Shown one piece after another: positions 34,094 through 43,755 of a stretch of 64,000 nt of DNA (position 1 is the first letter of the stretch; every line of letters begins with the position of its first letter). The stretch spans positions 20,444 to 84,443 of the forward strand of contig JAGGXR010000074.1 of the NCBI GenBank assembly GCA_021162935.1, read 5' to 3'. Both the position numbers and the translations under genes were made by a program. The notes below the pieces were generated by a model that worked only from the letters and a program-made list of their open reading frames with translations, had not been told where the DNA came from and ran no database searches. This DNA is from Deltaproteobacteria bacterium. Lineage in GTDB: Bacteria; Myxococcota_A; Polyangia; HGW-17; SLPX01.

Positions 34094-35716
34094 ATGCGCC
34101 TGTCCATCGCCACCAAAGTATTCATGGGATTCATTGCCGTCATGGTCCTGTTCGGCGGCGTTTCCACGTACAGCCTGATCCGGATGCACCAGGTCCAAGA
34201 AGACCTCCGAGTCCTCAATCGGGTCTATCTGCGCCTCAACGAGGCCTACGTACAGCTCAACCTCACCATGACCGAGGTCCACACCCTGCAAAACAACCTC
34301 ATCAACCTTCTGGATTCCATGCCCGAAGGTCGCAACCCGGTCATGGTGGTCCGTTGGATTCGAATGGCCAGAAAACATCGCATCAAGCGAATCAGCCAGG
34401 CCATTCGCGTCGCCCGACACGCGGCAACCCTGACGCCGCCGCGACGAGACGCCGTGTTCATCGAGCATCTGATCAAGGAACTGACAAGCATACGAGCCGG
34501 TTTCAAGGCGACCGACCCACTCTACGACCGGCTCTTCGATCACACCCAAGCGAACCCAGGGCAGCCTCTGCCCGCTCAAATCCAGGTCACGGGATCCGGT
34601 CTACGCAGACACGAACACTCGGTTTTTACGACCCTGCGAACGCTCAGTAACCAGCTCCGCCAACGGCTGTCCGGAAACCTGGTCCCTGCCGTCCTCAGAA
34701 CCGCCACGCGACTGGAACGCACCGAGACGAGAGCCTTCTATGCCACCATGGTTTGGGTGGTCCTGGCCGTCATCGTGGGTCTCATCCTGACTTGGATGAG
34801 CCAGCTCACCCTCCGTCCCCTGGCCAAGCTGGCCGACGACGCCCGGCGCGTCGCACGAGGTGAATACGAACTGGACATCCAGGTCCGTTCCCACGACGAA
34901 GTGGGCAGTCTGGCCCGCGAGTTCAAACAAATGGCGGATGCGCTCCGTGAACGAGAACGACGCCTCATCGAAACGGAACGGATCGCAGCCCGATCCGAAC
35001 GCATGGCGGTCATGGGCCATCTGGCCGCCCAGATCACGCATGAAATTCGAAACCCCCTGTCCGCCATCGGACTGAATGCAGAAATGCTCGAAGAGGAACT
35101 CTCCCAGACCGATCTGGACCGAGACACCGTGGATCTGACCAGACGCATCCAGAAAGAGGTCGATCGTCTCACGGATATCACGGAGGAATACCTCCAGTTC
35201 GCTCGCCTGCCACGACCGAAACTCGACATGGAGCAGCCGGACGAGGTCGTGCGACAGACCTGCGCCCTCGTGCAGGAAGATTTTTCCCAGGCAGGCGTCC
35301 AAATCATCATCCAGGCAGCACCTGACCTGCCGACCATTCCCATGGACGAAAACCAGATCCGACAGGCCGTACTCAACATCATCAAGAATGCCAAAGAAGC
35401 CATGGATCGCGGAGGCACCATCCAGGTGCATATCAACCAGACCACGATGCCCCAGGGTGAGGTCACTGAAGGCAGACCGATTGGTTCGATCCCGGCCATC
35501 GAGATCCGCATCGACGACGACGGCCCGGGCATCCCTGAAGAGAGCCTGCAGCAACTCTTCGAGCCCTTCTATTCCACGAAAGATAGGGGGACCGGGCTGG
35601 GACTTGCCATCACCGCCCAGATCATCTCGGAACACGGCGGCACCCTGGCCGCAGCCAACGCGCCCGAAGGCGGCGCATCGTTCCGCATCCTGATCCCCCA
35701 AAAACAAAAGGGGTAG
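34094..35716 (+). CDS. Membrane sensor histidine kinase, NtrB-like output
   Basis: 540 residues. A membrane helix near 10-30, a helical periplasmic domain, a second helix near 215-235 (MVWVVLAVIVGLILTW), a HAMP domain (LRPLAKLADDARRVARGEYE), a coiled coil and the kinase core: MGHLAAQITHEIRNPLSAIG with the phosphoacceptor His about 316, NIIKNAKEAM, DDDGPGIPEE and GTGLGLAI. The four-helix-type periplasmic domain suggests a small-molecule or membrane signal. Third gene of the binding protein - kinase - kinase run. The TAG stop at 35714 is part of the left end of the dispersed 164-bp element. Confidence 0.9.
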   Translation: MRLSIATKVFMGFIAVMVLFGGVSTYSLIRMHQVQEDLRVLNRVYLRLNEAYVQLNLTMTEVHTLQNNLINLLDSMPEGRNPVMVVRWIRMARKHRIKRISQAIRVARHAATLTPPRRDAVFIEHLIKELTSIRAGFKATDPLYDRLFDHTQANPGQPLPAQIQVTGSGLRRHEHSVFTTLRTLSNQLRQRLSGNLVPAVLRTATRLERTETRAFYATMVWVVLAVIVGLILTWMSQLTLRPLAKLADDARRVARGEYELDIQVRSHDEVGSLAREFKQMADALRERERRLIETERIAARSERMAVMGHLAAQITHEIRNPLSAIGLNAEMLEEELSQTDLDRDTVDLTRRIQKEVDRLTDITEEYLQFARLPRPKLDMEQPDEVVRQTCALVQEDFSQAGVQIIIQAAPDLPTIPMDENQIRQAVLNIIKNAKEAMDRGGTIQVHINQTTMPQGEVTEGRPIGSIPAIEIRIDDDGPGIPEESLQQLFEPFYSTKDRGTGLGLAITAQIISEHGGTLAAANAPEGGASFRILIPQKQKG

Positions 35717-35877
35717 GAGGCTGTTCAAAATAGGGTTGCCAATTTGGGGCGTGGAGGCGCCCGTCTGGCACGAAGCGACGAGGGCGCGTACCGGGTGGTA
35801 CGCAACCGAGGAGCGACAAAGCCAGGCGGGATGGGTCGGCGTTCCAGATGGCAGATTTATTCTGATCAGCCTCCTTA
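35714..35877. mobile_element. 164-bp TA-flanked inverted-repeat element (MITE-like), copy A
   Basis: Begins TA-GGAGGCTGTTCAAAATA and ends TATTCTGATCAGCCTCCT-TA; the ends are imperfect inverted repeats of about 18 bases, flanked by TA as for IS630/Tc1-type insertions. An internal hairpin GCGTACC-GGGT-GGTACGC lies near the middle. It encodes no transposase. It sits between convergent genes and its ends provide the TAG of the kinase and the TAA of alanine racemase. About 96% identical to copy D at 54119 (six differences counted by eye). Confidence 0.85.
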
Positions 35878-37035
35878 GACCACGACCCTGGGGATGCCGG
35901 GACGGATTCTGGCCACCACCTCATAGTTGATGCTCCCCACCATCTCGGCGAGTTCATCCGCGGTCACGGCGTCGTTTCCCTGTCCGCCCAGAAGGACCAC
36001 CTCTTCTTCGGGTTGGACGCCGGGGATGTCGGTAACGTCCACCATGAAAAGGTTCATGCAGATTCGACCACGCACGGGCGCTCGACGGCCTTGGATCAGA
36101 ACATGACCTCGATTCGAGAGGTGACGATCGTATCCGTCCGAGTACCCCACGGGCAGCACGGCGATCTTGGTCTCACGCGTGGTCAGGTACGTGCCGCCAT
36201 AGCCGACGCGCCGCCCGGCCGCCACGGTCTTCACCTGGCTGACCCGACACTTCCAGGTAAGCACGGGATGCAGGCCGTCTGCCTCCTCGCGCCCATGTTC
36301 CATCAGAAAGGAAAGGAGCGTCTCCTTAGAGGGCCACAGTCCATACTGGCTGATACCCAACCGGACCATGGATCCGTAGGTCCTCGAAAAGAGCAGGGAC
36401 GCCGCACTGCAGGCACTGTGCACCTTGGAAAACGACAGTCCCAAGGAACGCGCCGTCTCCAAGGCGTCTTCGAAGAGCGTCATCTGCGACAGGGCATAGT
36501 CATGTCTGGTCGTGTCTTCGATGTTCGCAAAATGGGTATAGATGCCCTCGGGCACACAGTGACTGCAATCAGCCAATGCACCCAGGAAGGCGTGCAGTTC
36601 CGCCCCTTCGAGGCCCTGACGGTAGGTCCCGGTCTCCACCTTCACGTGGACCCGGGCCCGACGTTGCTGATGCGCCGCCTGCCGATTCAACTCGGCGAGA
36701 CTGTCCCTGTCGTAGACCACCTGTCCCAAACCGAGCGCCACCACTTCGCCCAATCGGCTCTTCGGCGTGTAACCGAGGATCAGAATGTCGCGACTCACAC
36801 CCCAGGATCGAAGAACGGCGGCCTCGTCCAGACTATGGACGGCGAAGGAGTTCACGCCTGCGTCCAGCGCCATGGATACGATGGGCTCGACCCCGTGCCC
36901 ATAAGCATTCGCCTTGACCACCGCGGAAATCTCACGGTCGCCCAACAGGCGTCTGAAGAACCAGATGTTGCCCTCGTAGGCGCTTCGGTCCAATTCGATC
37001 CACTGATTCCAACTCGACCGATCCATCGGAGCCAT
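35875..37035 (-). CDS. alr: Alanine racemase
   Basis: Interconverts L- and D-alanine for peptidoglycan. 386 residues from ATG 37035 (TAGGAAAG five bases upstream); a longer frame to 37197 adds 54 repeat-rich residues unlike any racemase. The PLP lysine is in VVKANAYGHG near residue 35. Other family landmarks are YTHFANIEDT, SACSAASLL, MVRLGISQYGLWPS, RVGYGGTY (catalytic Tyr region), VGYSDGYDR and GRICMNLFMVDVT. The length is normal. The TAA stop lies within the right end of the 164-bp element. It is not adjacent to other cell-wall genes. Confidence 0.95.
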   Translation of the reverse strand: MAPMDRSSWNQWIELDRSAYEGNIWFFRRLLGDREISAVVKANAYGHGVEPIVSMALDAGVNSFAVHSLDEAAVLRSWGVSRDILILGYTPKSRLGEVVALGLGQVVYDRDSLAELNRQAAHQQRRARVHVKVETGTYRQGLEGAELHAFLGALADCSHCVPEGIYTHFANIEDTTRHDYALSQMTLFEDALETARSLGLSFSKVHSACSAASLLFSRTYGSMVRLGISQYGLWPSKETLLSFLMEHGREEADGLHPVLTWKCRVSQVKTVAAGRRVGYGGTYLTTRETKIAVLPVGYSDGYDRHLSNRGHVLIQGRRAPVRGRICMNLFMVDVTDIPGVQPEEEVVLLGGQGNDAVTADELAEMVGSINYEVVARIRPGIPRVVV

Positions 37036-37161
37036 TGCTTTCCTATCCGTCCGTCCCCATCCCTGTTGGTCCCTGCAGAATCGAAGCGCCCATAATCGAC
37101 TCGTTCCGACTGCAGGTCCGTGACGTCCCCAACCGTCTGGTTTCAATCGCAGGCTCCATCC

Positions 37162-37206
37162 GTCCATGGACGGCAACCTGCATCCCATGGACGGCAACCC
37201 GCATCA
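37162..37206. repeat. Short tandem repeat upstream of alr
   Basis: CCATGGACGGCAACCTGCATC is followed directly by a copy with one change (CCCGCATC), about 21-22 bases each, in the spacer between the Cys-rich lipoprotein stop and the alr start. Function unknown. Confidence 0.7.
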
Positions 37207-38541
37207 AGGCCACGGCTTACTGCCCCCCAGCCGGACTGTCAATCGATACTGCGAACAGGTGGACGTGACGCCCGACGCACGCTTCACTCCGATGTAGACG
37301 TTCCGCCCCAGTTCATCGCACCCCGTGTCACACTGATCGAAGACGAAGCTATACTGCGTGTACGCGGTCATGCTGTTGCACTCCCGCACCCCATCGCTGC
37401 AATCGTCCACGTTGCCCGATCCCAATTCCACCTCGAAGGCAAACTCGTTGCCTGGATTCTCGTCGAACCACACGTAGACGGAAAGCTGCCCGTCGGCAGC
37501 AACCGCTCCAACCCGATACCAGTTCTCACCTCCGCTGTGCAGGAGATTTCCCTTGAAGGTAAACTCCTGCGGTTCGGTTGCGTCGTTCGTGAGCACCACC
37601 GGGTCACCGCCTCCACAGATCAGCCCGCTCTGAGGCGCGTTCGGCAGGCTGCAGACATCGGGGGCACAGTCCACCTCGCCAGCCGCCTGACAGGAGCCCA
37701 ATCCGTTGCAGTACCGAGACATGTGCAGGACCGAGCCTTCACAACGAGCTTCGCCGCATTGCACCTCCGCCCCATACCGACGGCAGGCGCCGTGACCATC
37801 GCAGGTCCCGTCGTATCCACAGGTCTGTTCCAGATCCTGATCGCAGTCCGCTCTCGGATCCGTCCCGGCATCGGCAGGCGCACAATGCCCCGTCTGGTCG
37901 CAGACGTGACAGAGCATGCAGTCCTCGTTCTTCTGGCAGACCCCCGTATTGGCGCGACAGTCATCCGAGCAGGCACTCTGCCCAGGCGGCTTTCCGTCAT
38001 CACAAAACTCGCCACGATCGAGCTGCCCGTTTCCACAGAGAGTCAGGTCCTGACCGCAGTCACCGCGACAGGCATCGCCATCGACTCGATTTCCATCGTC
38101 ACAGACCTCCCCTGGATCCAACTGACCGTCTCCGCATTTCGTCAAGTCGCGGCTGCAGTCACTGCTGCAGGTGTCGCCATCTTCGCGGTTTCCGTCGTCG
38201 CAAATCTCTCCCTGATCCAGAGTGCCATTGCCACAGAGGGTCATGTCCTGGCCGCAATCGCCGCGACATCCGTCCCCATCCTCCCGATTCCCGTCGTCAC
38301 AGACTTCGCCAGGATCCAGCACACCGTTTCCACACCCCTTGGAAACAGCCTTCCCCTCCGAGGTGTCGTCCGCACTGGTGCAGTCGGGATCCTGCGGATA
38401 ATCGATGAGCCCGTCTCCGTCGTTATCCTTGCCATCTCGACATGCGGGTGTCGAGTGGGACGCCCCCTTGGCGCAGCCGGAAGCCACCACGATTCCGCCG
38501 AGGAACGCTGCACACCAAATCACATGCAACCGAATCCGCAT
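37204..38541 (-). CDS. Lipoprotein with four Cys-rich DUF4215-type repeats
   Basis: 445 residues from ATG 38541, chosen because the signal peptide ([20 protein letters not shown] with lipobox Cys) begins there; ATG 38571 is possible. Four repeats of the type CGNGxLDxGExCDDGNxxDGDxC follow at about residues 65-200, then a second Cys-rich region with EGF-like spacing ([21 protein letters not shown]). The last 150 residues form a beta-rich domain ([21 protein letters not shown]), perhaps of the pre-peptidase C-terminal type. A surface protein of the kind abundant in Myxococcota; ligand unknown. Confidence 0.8.
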   Translation of the reverse strand: MRIRLHVIWCAAFLGGIVVASGCAKGASHSTPACRDGKDNDGDGLIDYPQDPDCTSADDTSEGKAVSKGCGNGVLDPGEVCDDGNREDGDGCRGDCGQDMTLCGNGTLDQGEICDDGNREDGDTCSSDCSRDLTKCGDGQLDPGEVCDDGNRVDGDACRGDCGQDLTLCGNGQLDRGEFCDDGKPPGQSACSDDCRANTGVCQKNEDCMLCHVCDQTGHCAPADAGTDPRADCDQDLEQTCGYDGTCDGHGACRRYGAEVQCGEARCEGSVLHMSRYCNGLGSCQAAGEVDCAPDVCSLPNAPQSGLICGGGDPVVLTNDATEPQEFTFKGNLLHSGGENWYRVGAVAADGQLSVYVWFDENPGNEFAFEVELGSGNVDDCSDGVRECNSMTAYTQYSFVFDQCDTGCDELGRNVYIGVKRASGVTSTCSQYRLTVRLGGSKPWP

Positions 38542-38652
38542 GCCAGCACCAAACACGCTCAGGTCCACCATTCGGACCCACCGTCCATCACTTCAGCCTT
38601 CTCTCCATGACACGTGCCGTCGGTCCATGACGACACTTCCATGCTGACTCCA

Positions 38653-38661
38653 AGTATACCA
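38653..38661 (-). promoter_or_regulatory. Candidate extended -10 promoter element
   Basis: On the minus strand TGGTATACT matches an extended -10 box (TGnTATAAT type) about 115 bases upstream of the Cys-rich lipoprotein start. No good -35 was found. Confidence 0.3.
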
Positions 38662-38737
38662 GCAGGCCCCGTTTTTCGAAAGAACGCGGACGAATCGGCG
38701 AAAGACGGTATGAACCGTCTCCCGGACAAGAAGCGAA

Positions 38738-39271
38738 TCAACCGAACGGCAGGAGGGCCACGAACAGCAAACCGAGGCTCACAAGTATCCATCCAACGAT
38801 CCCACCCCACAGACTGCCCAGATACCGACGTCGGATGAAAAGATTCGGAAACGAGACGCGAAATCCTCCAAGCGCCGCCACCAACGGCCCCAGGATGCCG
38901 AGCACCACAGCTCGCGCCGTGCTCCCCCCACGCGCAATACCCATCGGTCCGAGGGCCACGGCAAGCACCACCAAGACAAACAGGGCAATGATGTAGATCA
39001 GAATCCTCATACCCACGTTCTTGCTCTCCGCCTGGATCTTTCCCACCTCACGAATGGCGTTGTGGCAGTTGAAGCACACGATCGTGTACTTGTGCAGGAT
39101 CGTCCCACAATGCGGGCATTCCACGTACTGATCGCCGTACGGGCCAAGCTGCTCCGCACCAAGGTAACAGTCATGGCAGAACGTCTTTTCCTTGAGCGAA
39201 TAGACGTCCCGATCCTGAAGCGTCACCCCGCATCCTTCGCAAGTCCGGACCCTCGCCTGTGCTTCCATCAT
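38738..39271 (-). CDS. Zinc-ribbon/LIM-like membrane protein
   Basis: 177 residues. Two zinc-binding modules at the N-terminus: CEGCGVTLQDRDVYSLKEK..FCHDC (LIM-like spacing) and CPHCGTILHKYTIVCFNCH. Membrane helices follow at about 90-107 (ILIYIIALFVLVVLAVALG), 115-130 and 150-175. A cytoplasmic metal-binding head on a three-helix membrane domain resembles the arrangement of the 27451 and 27987 proteins without clear sequence identity. Function unknown. Tandem start codons at 39271 and 39268. Confidence 0.7.
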   Translation of the reverse strand: MMEAQARVRTCEGCGVTLQDRDVYSLKEKTFCHDCYLGAEQLGPYGDQYVECPHCGTILHKYTIVCFNCHNAIREVGKIQAESKNVGMRILIYIIALFVLVVLAVALGPMGIARGGSTARAVVLGILGPLVAALGGFRVSFPNLFIRRRYLGSLWGGIVGWILVSLGLLFVALLPFG

Positions 39272-39436
39272 CTCAAACCGCCGCTTTTCTGACGAAACAC
39301 CAGATCAAAAAACTCGACCGGCGTCCGTCGTTACGAACTCACCCTTTACGTGGGCAACCACACGAGGTGCGACCTTTCCACGTCAAGCCCGTTCCCGGGA
39401 CCTGAAGGCGCATATTTTCCCTTTTTGAGCCCCAGG

Positions 39437-41296
39437 TCAAGCCCCGAGCAACGTGTCTACTTTCTGCTCGAAACTCGTCACGACGTCGAGTTGGCCCTCG
39501 ATGGCTTCCACGTCGCGCTCCATGGAGACCGCGGCCCCGCGTCGACGATCAGCAGCCTCCTTCATGGCGCCCTGAGTGGCATGAATGGTCTGGTCCAGAC
39601 GGTCGTCGAGTTCCAAGGCGAACCGACCGAAGGAATCCTTGAGACTCTGGATGAGGGTCCAACGCAGATTCTCCACGTTGCGGTCCACAAGGGCCTCCAC
39701 CTGCGCCCTGAGCCTCTTGGACCTACGACGACGTCTCCAACCGGCAGGCAGAAATCGATCCAGAGCCCCGGGGGAAATGGGGCTCAACCCGGTCTGCCAC
39801 TTGTGGGTCTCCCAAAACGGTTCGGCCTTGACGCCGAAGGCGCGGCTGCCGTCGGGCGCTTCATACGGAAGATCCAGCACCTCGGCAGCCCCCTGCCGGA
39901 CCCCCTCGATTAAGGCATCCGCCCGTTCCTGCGCAGGCGCCAGCACCTCGGCACTCCGCTCTGAAAGCACCCCAGAAAACGCACCGAACTCGTGCTCGAA
40001 CAGCGCAGGAATGGCACGGGACAGGGTCTGACGCACCGCTTCCTCGTCCTGGCCCTCGTCCAGGGCCTGCTTCAGATCGGACAGCAGCTCCGCCATGGCG
40101 CGCGCATGCAGCTCATGGGTCAGACGCTCCATCTCCACGGTGAGACGATTCAGGTCACCGGCCAGGACGTCGTGAGAAACCTGTCGCTCCCGCTCGGCCC
40201 GCTCCACGGTCTCGCGGAACAGAGCAAGGCGTTGCTCCAATTCCTCGATGGGCATCTCCACGGCCCGCTGTCGAACCTGTATCTGGAGACGGACCTGGGT
40301 CAGAATCCGCCTGGTTTTGGCCAGTACGGCTCGCCTGAGTTGCTCGGTCTTCTCCTTGCGTGCAAACTCGGCCAACCGATTGGAAAGCGATCCAACGCCG
40401 CTCGCCAGCCTTGCCTGCTCATCTCCGCCGCGTCCAGCGGCGAGCCCAAGCCGAGCAGAGACGGTAAAAATGATTGGCTCCCTGCTCTCCAGTTCCTTCT
40501 TCAGCACATCTTTGAGGAAGGCGATGGACTTGTCTCGATCACGGCCTTCCAGATAGTCGATCTTGTTCAAAACAAAAAAAATCGTGTCGATGCGCCCTCG
40601 GACCTCGCGAAGAAAACCGAGTTCCACTTCAGTGATGGGAGGATCGGGTGACAGAACGAACAGGGCACCGTCACACAGGGGCAAAAAGTTCAGGGTCGCC
40701 TGGGTGTTGTGCTGAAAGACCGACCCGATACCAGGAGTGTCGATGAGCACGATCCCGTCGGCCAAAATCTGGGCCGGATGGATCACATCCACCCCGACCA
40801 CATCCTTTTCATTGCCTGGATTCTCCTCCTCGCTGACGTATTGGGCCAAGTAGACGACCAGATCGTCTGGCGCCCCTTCCCGGTGCTCCACCCGTCCGTC
40901 ACCGAAGCGCACGTCCGCACCGCGATTCGCACCATAACGAACATACGTAGGGATGGCCGTCACGGGGACCACAGATGTGGGAAGGATCTCCTCGCCCAAT
41001 AGGGCGTTGAGCAGCGTGCTCTTGCCCCGCTTGAACTGGCCGAGAATGGCCAGGAAGTAGCGTCCGGATTCGGCCCTGGCGCGCAGATCGTCCAGTTCGT
41101 CGGCCCAGTGGGTACAGTCCGGCCCAAGCCCCCTGACGAACAACTCCACCTCTCCGAGCAAAGGTTCCTGCAAGCCTCCCGATGCGCGGTGCGGGGCACG
41201 GCCATTGGTCTGCATTGCGACCGAAGGAGCAGCCGAAGCCGTCGGACTTCCCAAACCGCCCCCTGCTGATCTGTCGGCCATCATACTTTTCGACAT
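39437..41296 (-). CDS. Dynamin-like GTPase
   Basis: 619 residues from ATG 41296 (GGGAGGT seven bases upstream). The GTPase domain has G1 GQFKRGKSTLLNALLG near residue 75, a G2 threonine in PVTAIPT, G3 LIDTPGIGS and G4 LNKIDYLEG. Long helical and coiled-coil segments fill residues about 290-440, and a Leu/Arg-rich C-terminus suggests membrane association, as in bacterial dynamin-like proteins that remodel or protect membranes. There is no partner DLP gene beside it, whereas many bacterial DLPs come in pairs. Length is within the family range. Confidence 0.85.
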   Translation of the reverse strand: MSKSMMADRSAGGGLGSPTASAAPSVAMQTNGRAPHRASGGLQEPLLGEVELFVRGLGPDCTHWADELDDLRARAESGRYFLAILGQFKRGKSTLLNALLGEEILPTSVVPVTAIPTYVRYGANRGADVRFGDGRVEHREGAPDDLVVYLAQYVSEEENPGNEKDVVGVDVIHPAQILADGIVLIDTPGIGSVFQHNTQATLNFLPLCDGALFVLSPDPPITEVELGFLREVRGRIDTIFFVLNKIDYLEGRDRDKSIAFLKDVLKKELESREPIIFTVSARLGLAAGRGGDEQARLASGVGSLSNRLAEFARKEKTEQLRRAVLAKTRRILTQVRLQIQVRQRAVEMPIEELEQRLALFRETVERAERERQVSHDVLAGDLNRLTVEMERLTHELHARAMAELLSDLKQALDEGQDEEAVRQTLSRAIPALFEHEFGAFSGVLSERSAEVLAPAQERADALIEGVRQGAAEVLDLPYEAPDGSRAFGVKAEPFWETHKWQTGLSPISPGALDRFLPAGWRRRRRSKRLRAQVEALVDRNVENLRWTLIQSLKDSFGRFALELDDRLDQTIHATQGAMKEAADRRRGAAVSMERDVEAIEGQLDVVTSFEQKVDTLLGA

Positions 41297-41679
41297 GTCG
41301 CACCTCCCAACCATGTGCTTCGGCTGGCATCGAAATTGTACGAGATTCGATACCCTCCAAGCAGAAGCCGTGATCAGGAGTCATTAGCCAAGCGCGGCAC
41401 TCGCAGGGGACTCCATCCCTGGTCTCCATGTTTTTGTTTAGCCGAAACCACGTTCGTCGGCAAGCAATCCATCGAAAATTTTGAGCCGGGTCAACCCGAT
41501 CCGCCCGCCTTGTAGAAACGATGCTTGATTTTGTCGATGACTCGTTGTCTAATTGCAATCGTTTCAGGCCCAGGCAACGGCGGGTGGCCGTTCGCAAGGG
41601 TGACACGGATTCGAGCCATCCAGAACATTGGAGTCGCCGGTTCGATTTTACCTTCGAGACCTCTCATTCCAAGGGTTCC
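41297..41679. other. Divergent spacer between the GTPase and cyclase genes
   Basis: No gene recognised. The frame of the cyclase is open upstream to 41521, but the domain begins after 41680, so this is treated as leader. Promoters for both genes are expected here. Confidence 0.45.
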
Positions 41680-42558
41680 ATGAAAGACAAGACGGTCGTC
41701 ACAGTCATCCACCAGTTGCCGAGCAAGGTGACCTCCCGCAAGGAAGCCTGTCTTGTCGTGATCTATGGACCGGACCTCGGAAAAAAGTTCAACCTGGAGG
41801 GGCCGTCGTACATCATCGGACGCTCCTCGAAATGCGACATTCAGATCGACCAGGAATCCGTGAGCCGGAACCACGCAAAGGTGATAAACAGCGGAAAGAC
41901 TGCCATCATGCGGGATCTCGGTTCAACGAACGGCACCTATGTCAACGACCAACTCATCGATGAACGGGTTCTTCGCGACGGCGACTTCGTCAAGATCGGT
42001 CGGACCATCTTCAAATTCCTTTCGGGCGACAACATCGAACACGCCTACCATGAAGAAATTTACCGATTGACCACCGTGGACGGCTTGACCCAAGTCTACA
42101 ACAAGCGGTATCTCATGGAGACCTTGGACCGCGAGATCGGCCGGGCCCACCGATATGGGCGGCCCTTGTCGATCATCATGTTCGACATCGACCACTTCAA
42201 GAACATCAATGACACGTACGGCCACCTTGCTGGCGACTACGTCCTCAAGGAAATGTCCCAGACCATCAAGGCAAGCATCCGCCGCGAGGACATCATGGGG
42301 CGATACGGCGGCGAAGAATTCGTGGTCGCCCTGCCGGAAATCGACCAGTACAACGCCATGGTCTTCGCAGAAAAGGTGCGTCGTCTCGTGGAACGGCACC
42401 GATTCCTGTTCGAGGATGTGATCATCAAGGTCACCATCAGCATCGGCGTCTCCGCATCCTGGCCCGAGCTTCGGTCCCCGGAAGAATTCATCAAGAAGGC
42501 AGATATCAACCTCTACAAGGCCAAGAACTCGGGCAGAAACCGCTGCATCGGCGACTAA
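41680..42558 (+). CDS. FHA-GGDEF diguanylate cyclase
   Basis: Makes cyclic di-GMP from two GTP. 292 residues from ATG 41680 (an upstream ATG at 41521 would add 53 residues unlike either domain). Residues about 20-115 are an FHA phosphothreonine-binding domain ([35 protein letters not shown]). The cyclase domain has [19 protein letters not shown] and an active-site GGEEF, with an RxxD inhibitory site (RRED) five residues before it. The layout is that of Bdellovibrio/Myxococcota FHA-GGDEF proteins, in which phosphorylated Ser/Thr-kinase targets recruit or switch the cyclase. The TAA stop lies in a fragment of the 164-bp element. Confidence 0.95.
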   Translation: MKDKTVVTVIHQLPSKVTSRKEACLVVIYGPDLGKKFNLEGPSYIIGRSSKCDIQIDQESVSRNHAKVINSGKTAIMRDLGSTNGTYVNDQLIDERVLRDGDFVKIGRTIFKFLSGDNIEHAYHEEIYRLTTVDGLTQVYNKRYLMETLDREIGRAHRYGRPLSIIMFDIDHFKNINDTYGHLAGDYVLKEMSQTIKASIRREDIMGRYGGEEFVVALPEIDQYNAMVFAEKVRRLVERHRFLFEDVIIKVTISIGVSASWPELRSPEEFIKKADINLYKAKNSGRNRCIGD

Positions 42559-42606
42559 GGAGTCTATTCAAAATAGGGTTGCCAATTTGGGGCGTCGAGG
42601 CGCCAC
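42556..42606. mobile_element. Left-end fragment of the 164-bp element, copy B
   Basis: TAAGGAGTCTATTCAAAATA and the next 30 bases match the left 50 bases of copies A and D, then similarity stops at about 42606. The right inverted repeat was not found. It is a truncated or recombined copy at the 3' end of the cyclase gene, between convergent genes. Confidence 0.75.
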
Positions 42607-42696
42607 AAATCGGCCGATGGCTCGATGGAGATTCGTCCTGTCGTTCACAGATGAATCGAACGATGGAAGGAGAATCCTGCCACCAACAATACAAAT

Positions 42697-43755
42697 CTAT
42701 CGATGGAAGGCGGAACGTCGCTCGGACAGAGCCTCATCCACCATGTTCTGAACCGTACTCCGAATGGACTCGGTGAGTCGATTGACCAGAATTCGATCCT
42801 CGGCGGAATCCGGGGCATGAATTTCATGGAGGCGAATGGGATCACCGAACCAAATCACCCACTTGGACGGCAGTGGAATGGTGCCGACGAGGCCCAGCCA
42901 GGGAAACGTGGGCGTGACGGGAAGATACGGAACCCCGAAAAATCTAGTCAGGCGGGTCCACTTCGTCAGCATCGGATAGACCTCTTCGGCTCCGACCACG
43001 GCCACGGGAATGATGGGCGTCCTGGTGCGCAACGCCAACTTGACGAAACCTCCTCGTCCGAAACGCTGCAACTGATATCGCTTGGCGAAAGGCTTGCTCA
43101 TCCCCTGGATCCCCTCGGGAAACACAGCGGCCAGTTGTCCGGAATCCAGCAAACGCATGGCATTGTCCTGGCAGGCACGAACCCCACCGAGTCGATTCAA
43201 GGCGGCACCGATGAATGGAAAATGAAAGACCGCGTCTTCGACCAACGGTCTGACCAGCCGCCGGGAGCGATGGTCTCGGTGGACCGCATAGATAAGCATC
43301 GTCGCATCGAATGGAACCGTTCCGGAATGGTTCGCCACGAGCAGGGCTCTGCCCTCAGACGGAATGTTCGAGAGTCCAAGGGTCTCGACCCGCCAATACT
43401 TCGCGTACAGGAATTCGAGCCACCCCTCAGCAGACTCGAAAAAGGCGGGGTCGGCGCCGAACGGATCCACGTCCAGGGATCGATGCCCCGAAGACAGACC
43501 GCTCCACCAACTCGCCCTCGGCATGAAATGGGTCAGGGACCGCAGCGCCACCGCAGCAGAAACCAACGGGCCCCGACCTACCAGTGCGGAAAAGACATCG
43601 CTGCGCCACTGGGAAAAGGCTGCAAGCGGCCCGCCGGACAACGGTCCGGTCCTGTCGATGGAGGGGCCATATTCGGCCAGGGATGCATCGGCATCACACG
43701 GCACCATGGGCTCTGGGGACTGCGTCCAACCATCGACGTGGCGATGCTCGTCCAT
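42697..43755 (-). CDS. Lysophospholipid acyltransferase-like protein (PlsC superfamily)
   Basis: 352 residues from ATG 43755, which overlaps the upstream stop (TGATG) and has GAGGGGGG before it. The acyltransferase motifs are VANHSGTVPFDATML (HX4D) near residue 140, FPFIGAALNRLGGV, FPEGIQGMSKP (motif III) near 213 and TPIIPVAVVGAEE. Such enzymes acylate glycerol phosphates or related lipids. An N-terminal 110 residues precede the domain. It belongs to a three-gene minus operon after the epimerase and the PAS-kinase-like gene. Confidence 0.88.
   Translation of the reverse strand: MDEHRHVDGWTQSPEPMVPCDADASLAEYGPSIDRTGPLSGGPLAAFSQWRSDVFSALVGRGPLVSAAVALRSLTHFMPRASWWSGLSSGHRSLDVDPFGADPAFFESAEGWLEFLYAKYWRVETLGLSNIPSEGRALLVANHSGTVPFDATMLIYAVHRDHRSRRLVRPLVEDAVFHFPFIGAALNRLGGVRACQDNAMRLLDSGQLAAVFPEGIQGMSKPFAKRYQLQRFGRGGFVKLALRTRTPIIPVAVVGAEEVYPMLTKWTRLTRFFGVPYLPVTPTFPWLGLVGTIPLPSKWVIWFGDPIRLHEIHAPDSAEDRILVNRLTESIRSTVQNMVDEALSERRSAFHR

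Noticed and set aside
35622..35957. Minus-strand open frame across element copy A, similar in peptide to the insertion in the binding protein
   Set aside because: It overlaps the 3' ends of two well-supported genes and consists mostly of the repeat element; it shows that the element is open in this frame, not that a gene exists.
37120..38610. 496-residue open frame on the plus strand antisense to the Cys-rich lipoprotein gene
   Set aside because: It lacks any domain or signal; the minus frame has a signal peptide, lipobox and four conserved Cys repeats. The long antisense frame is a by-product of GC-rich codon use.
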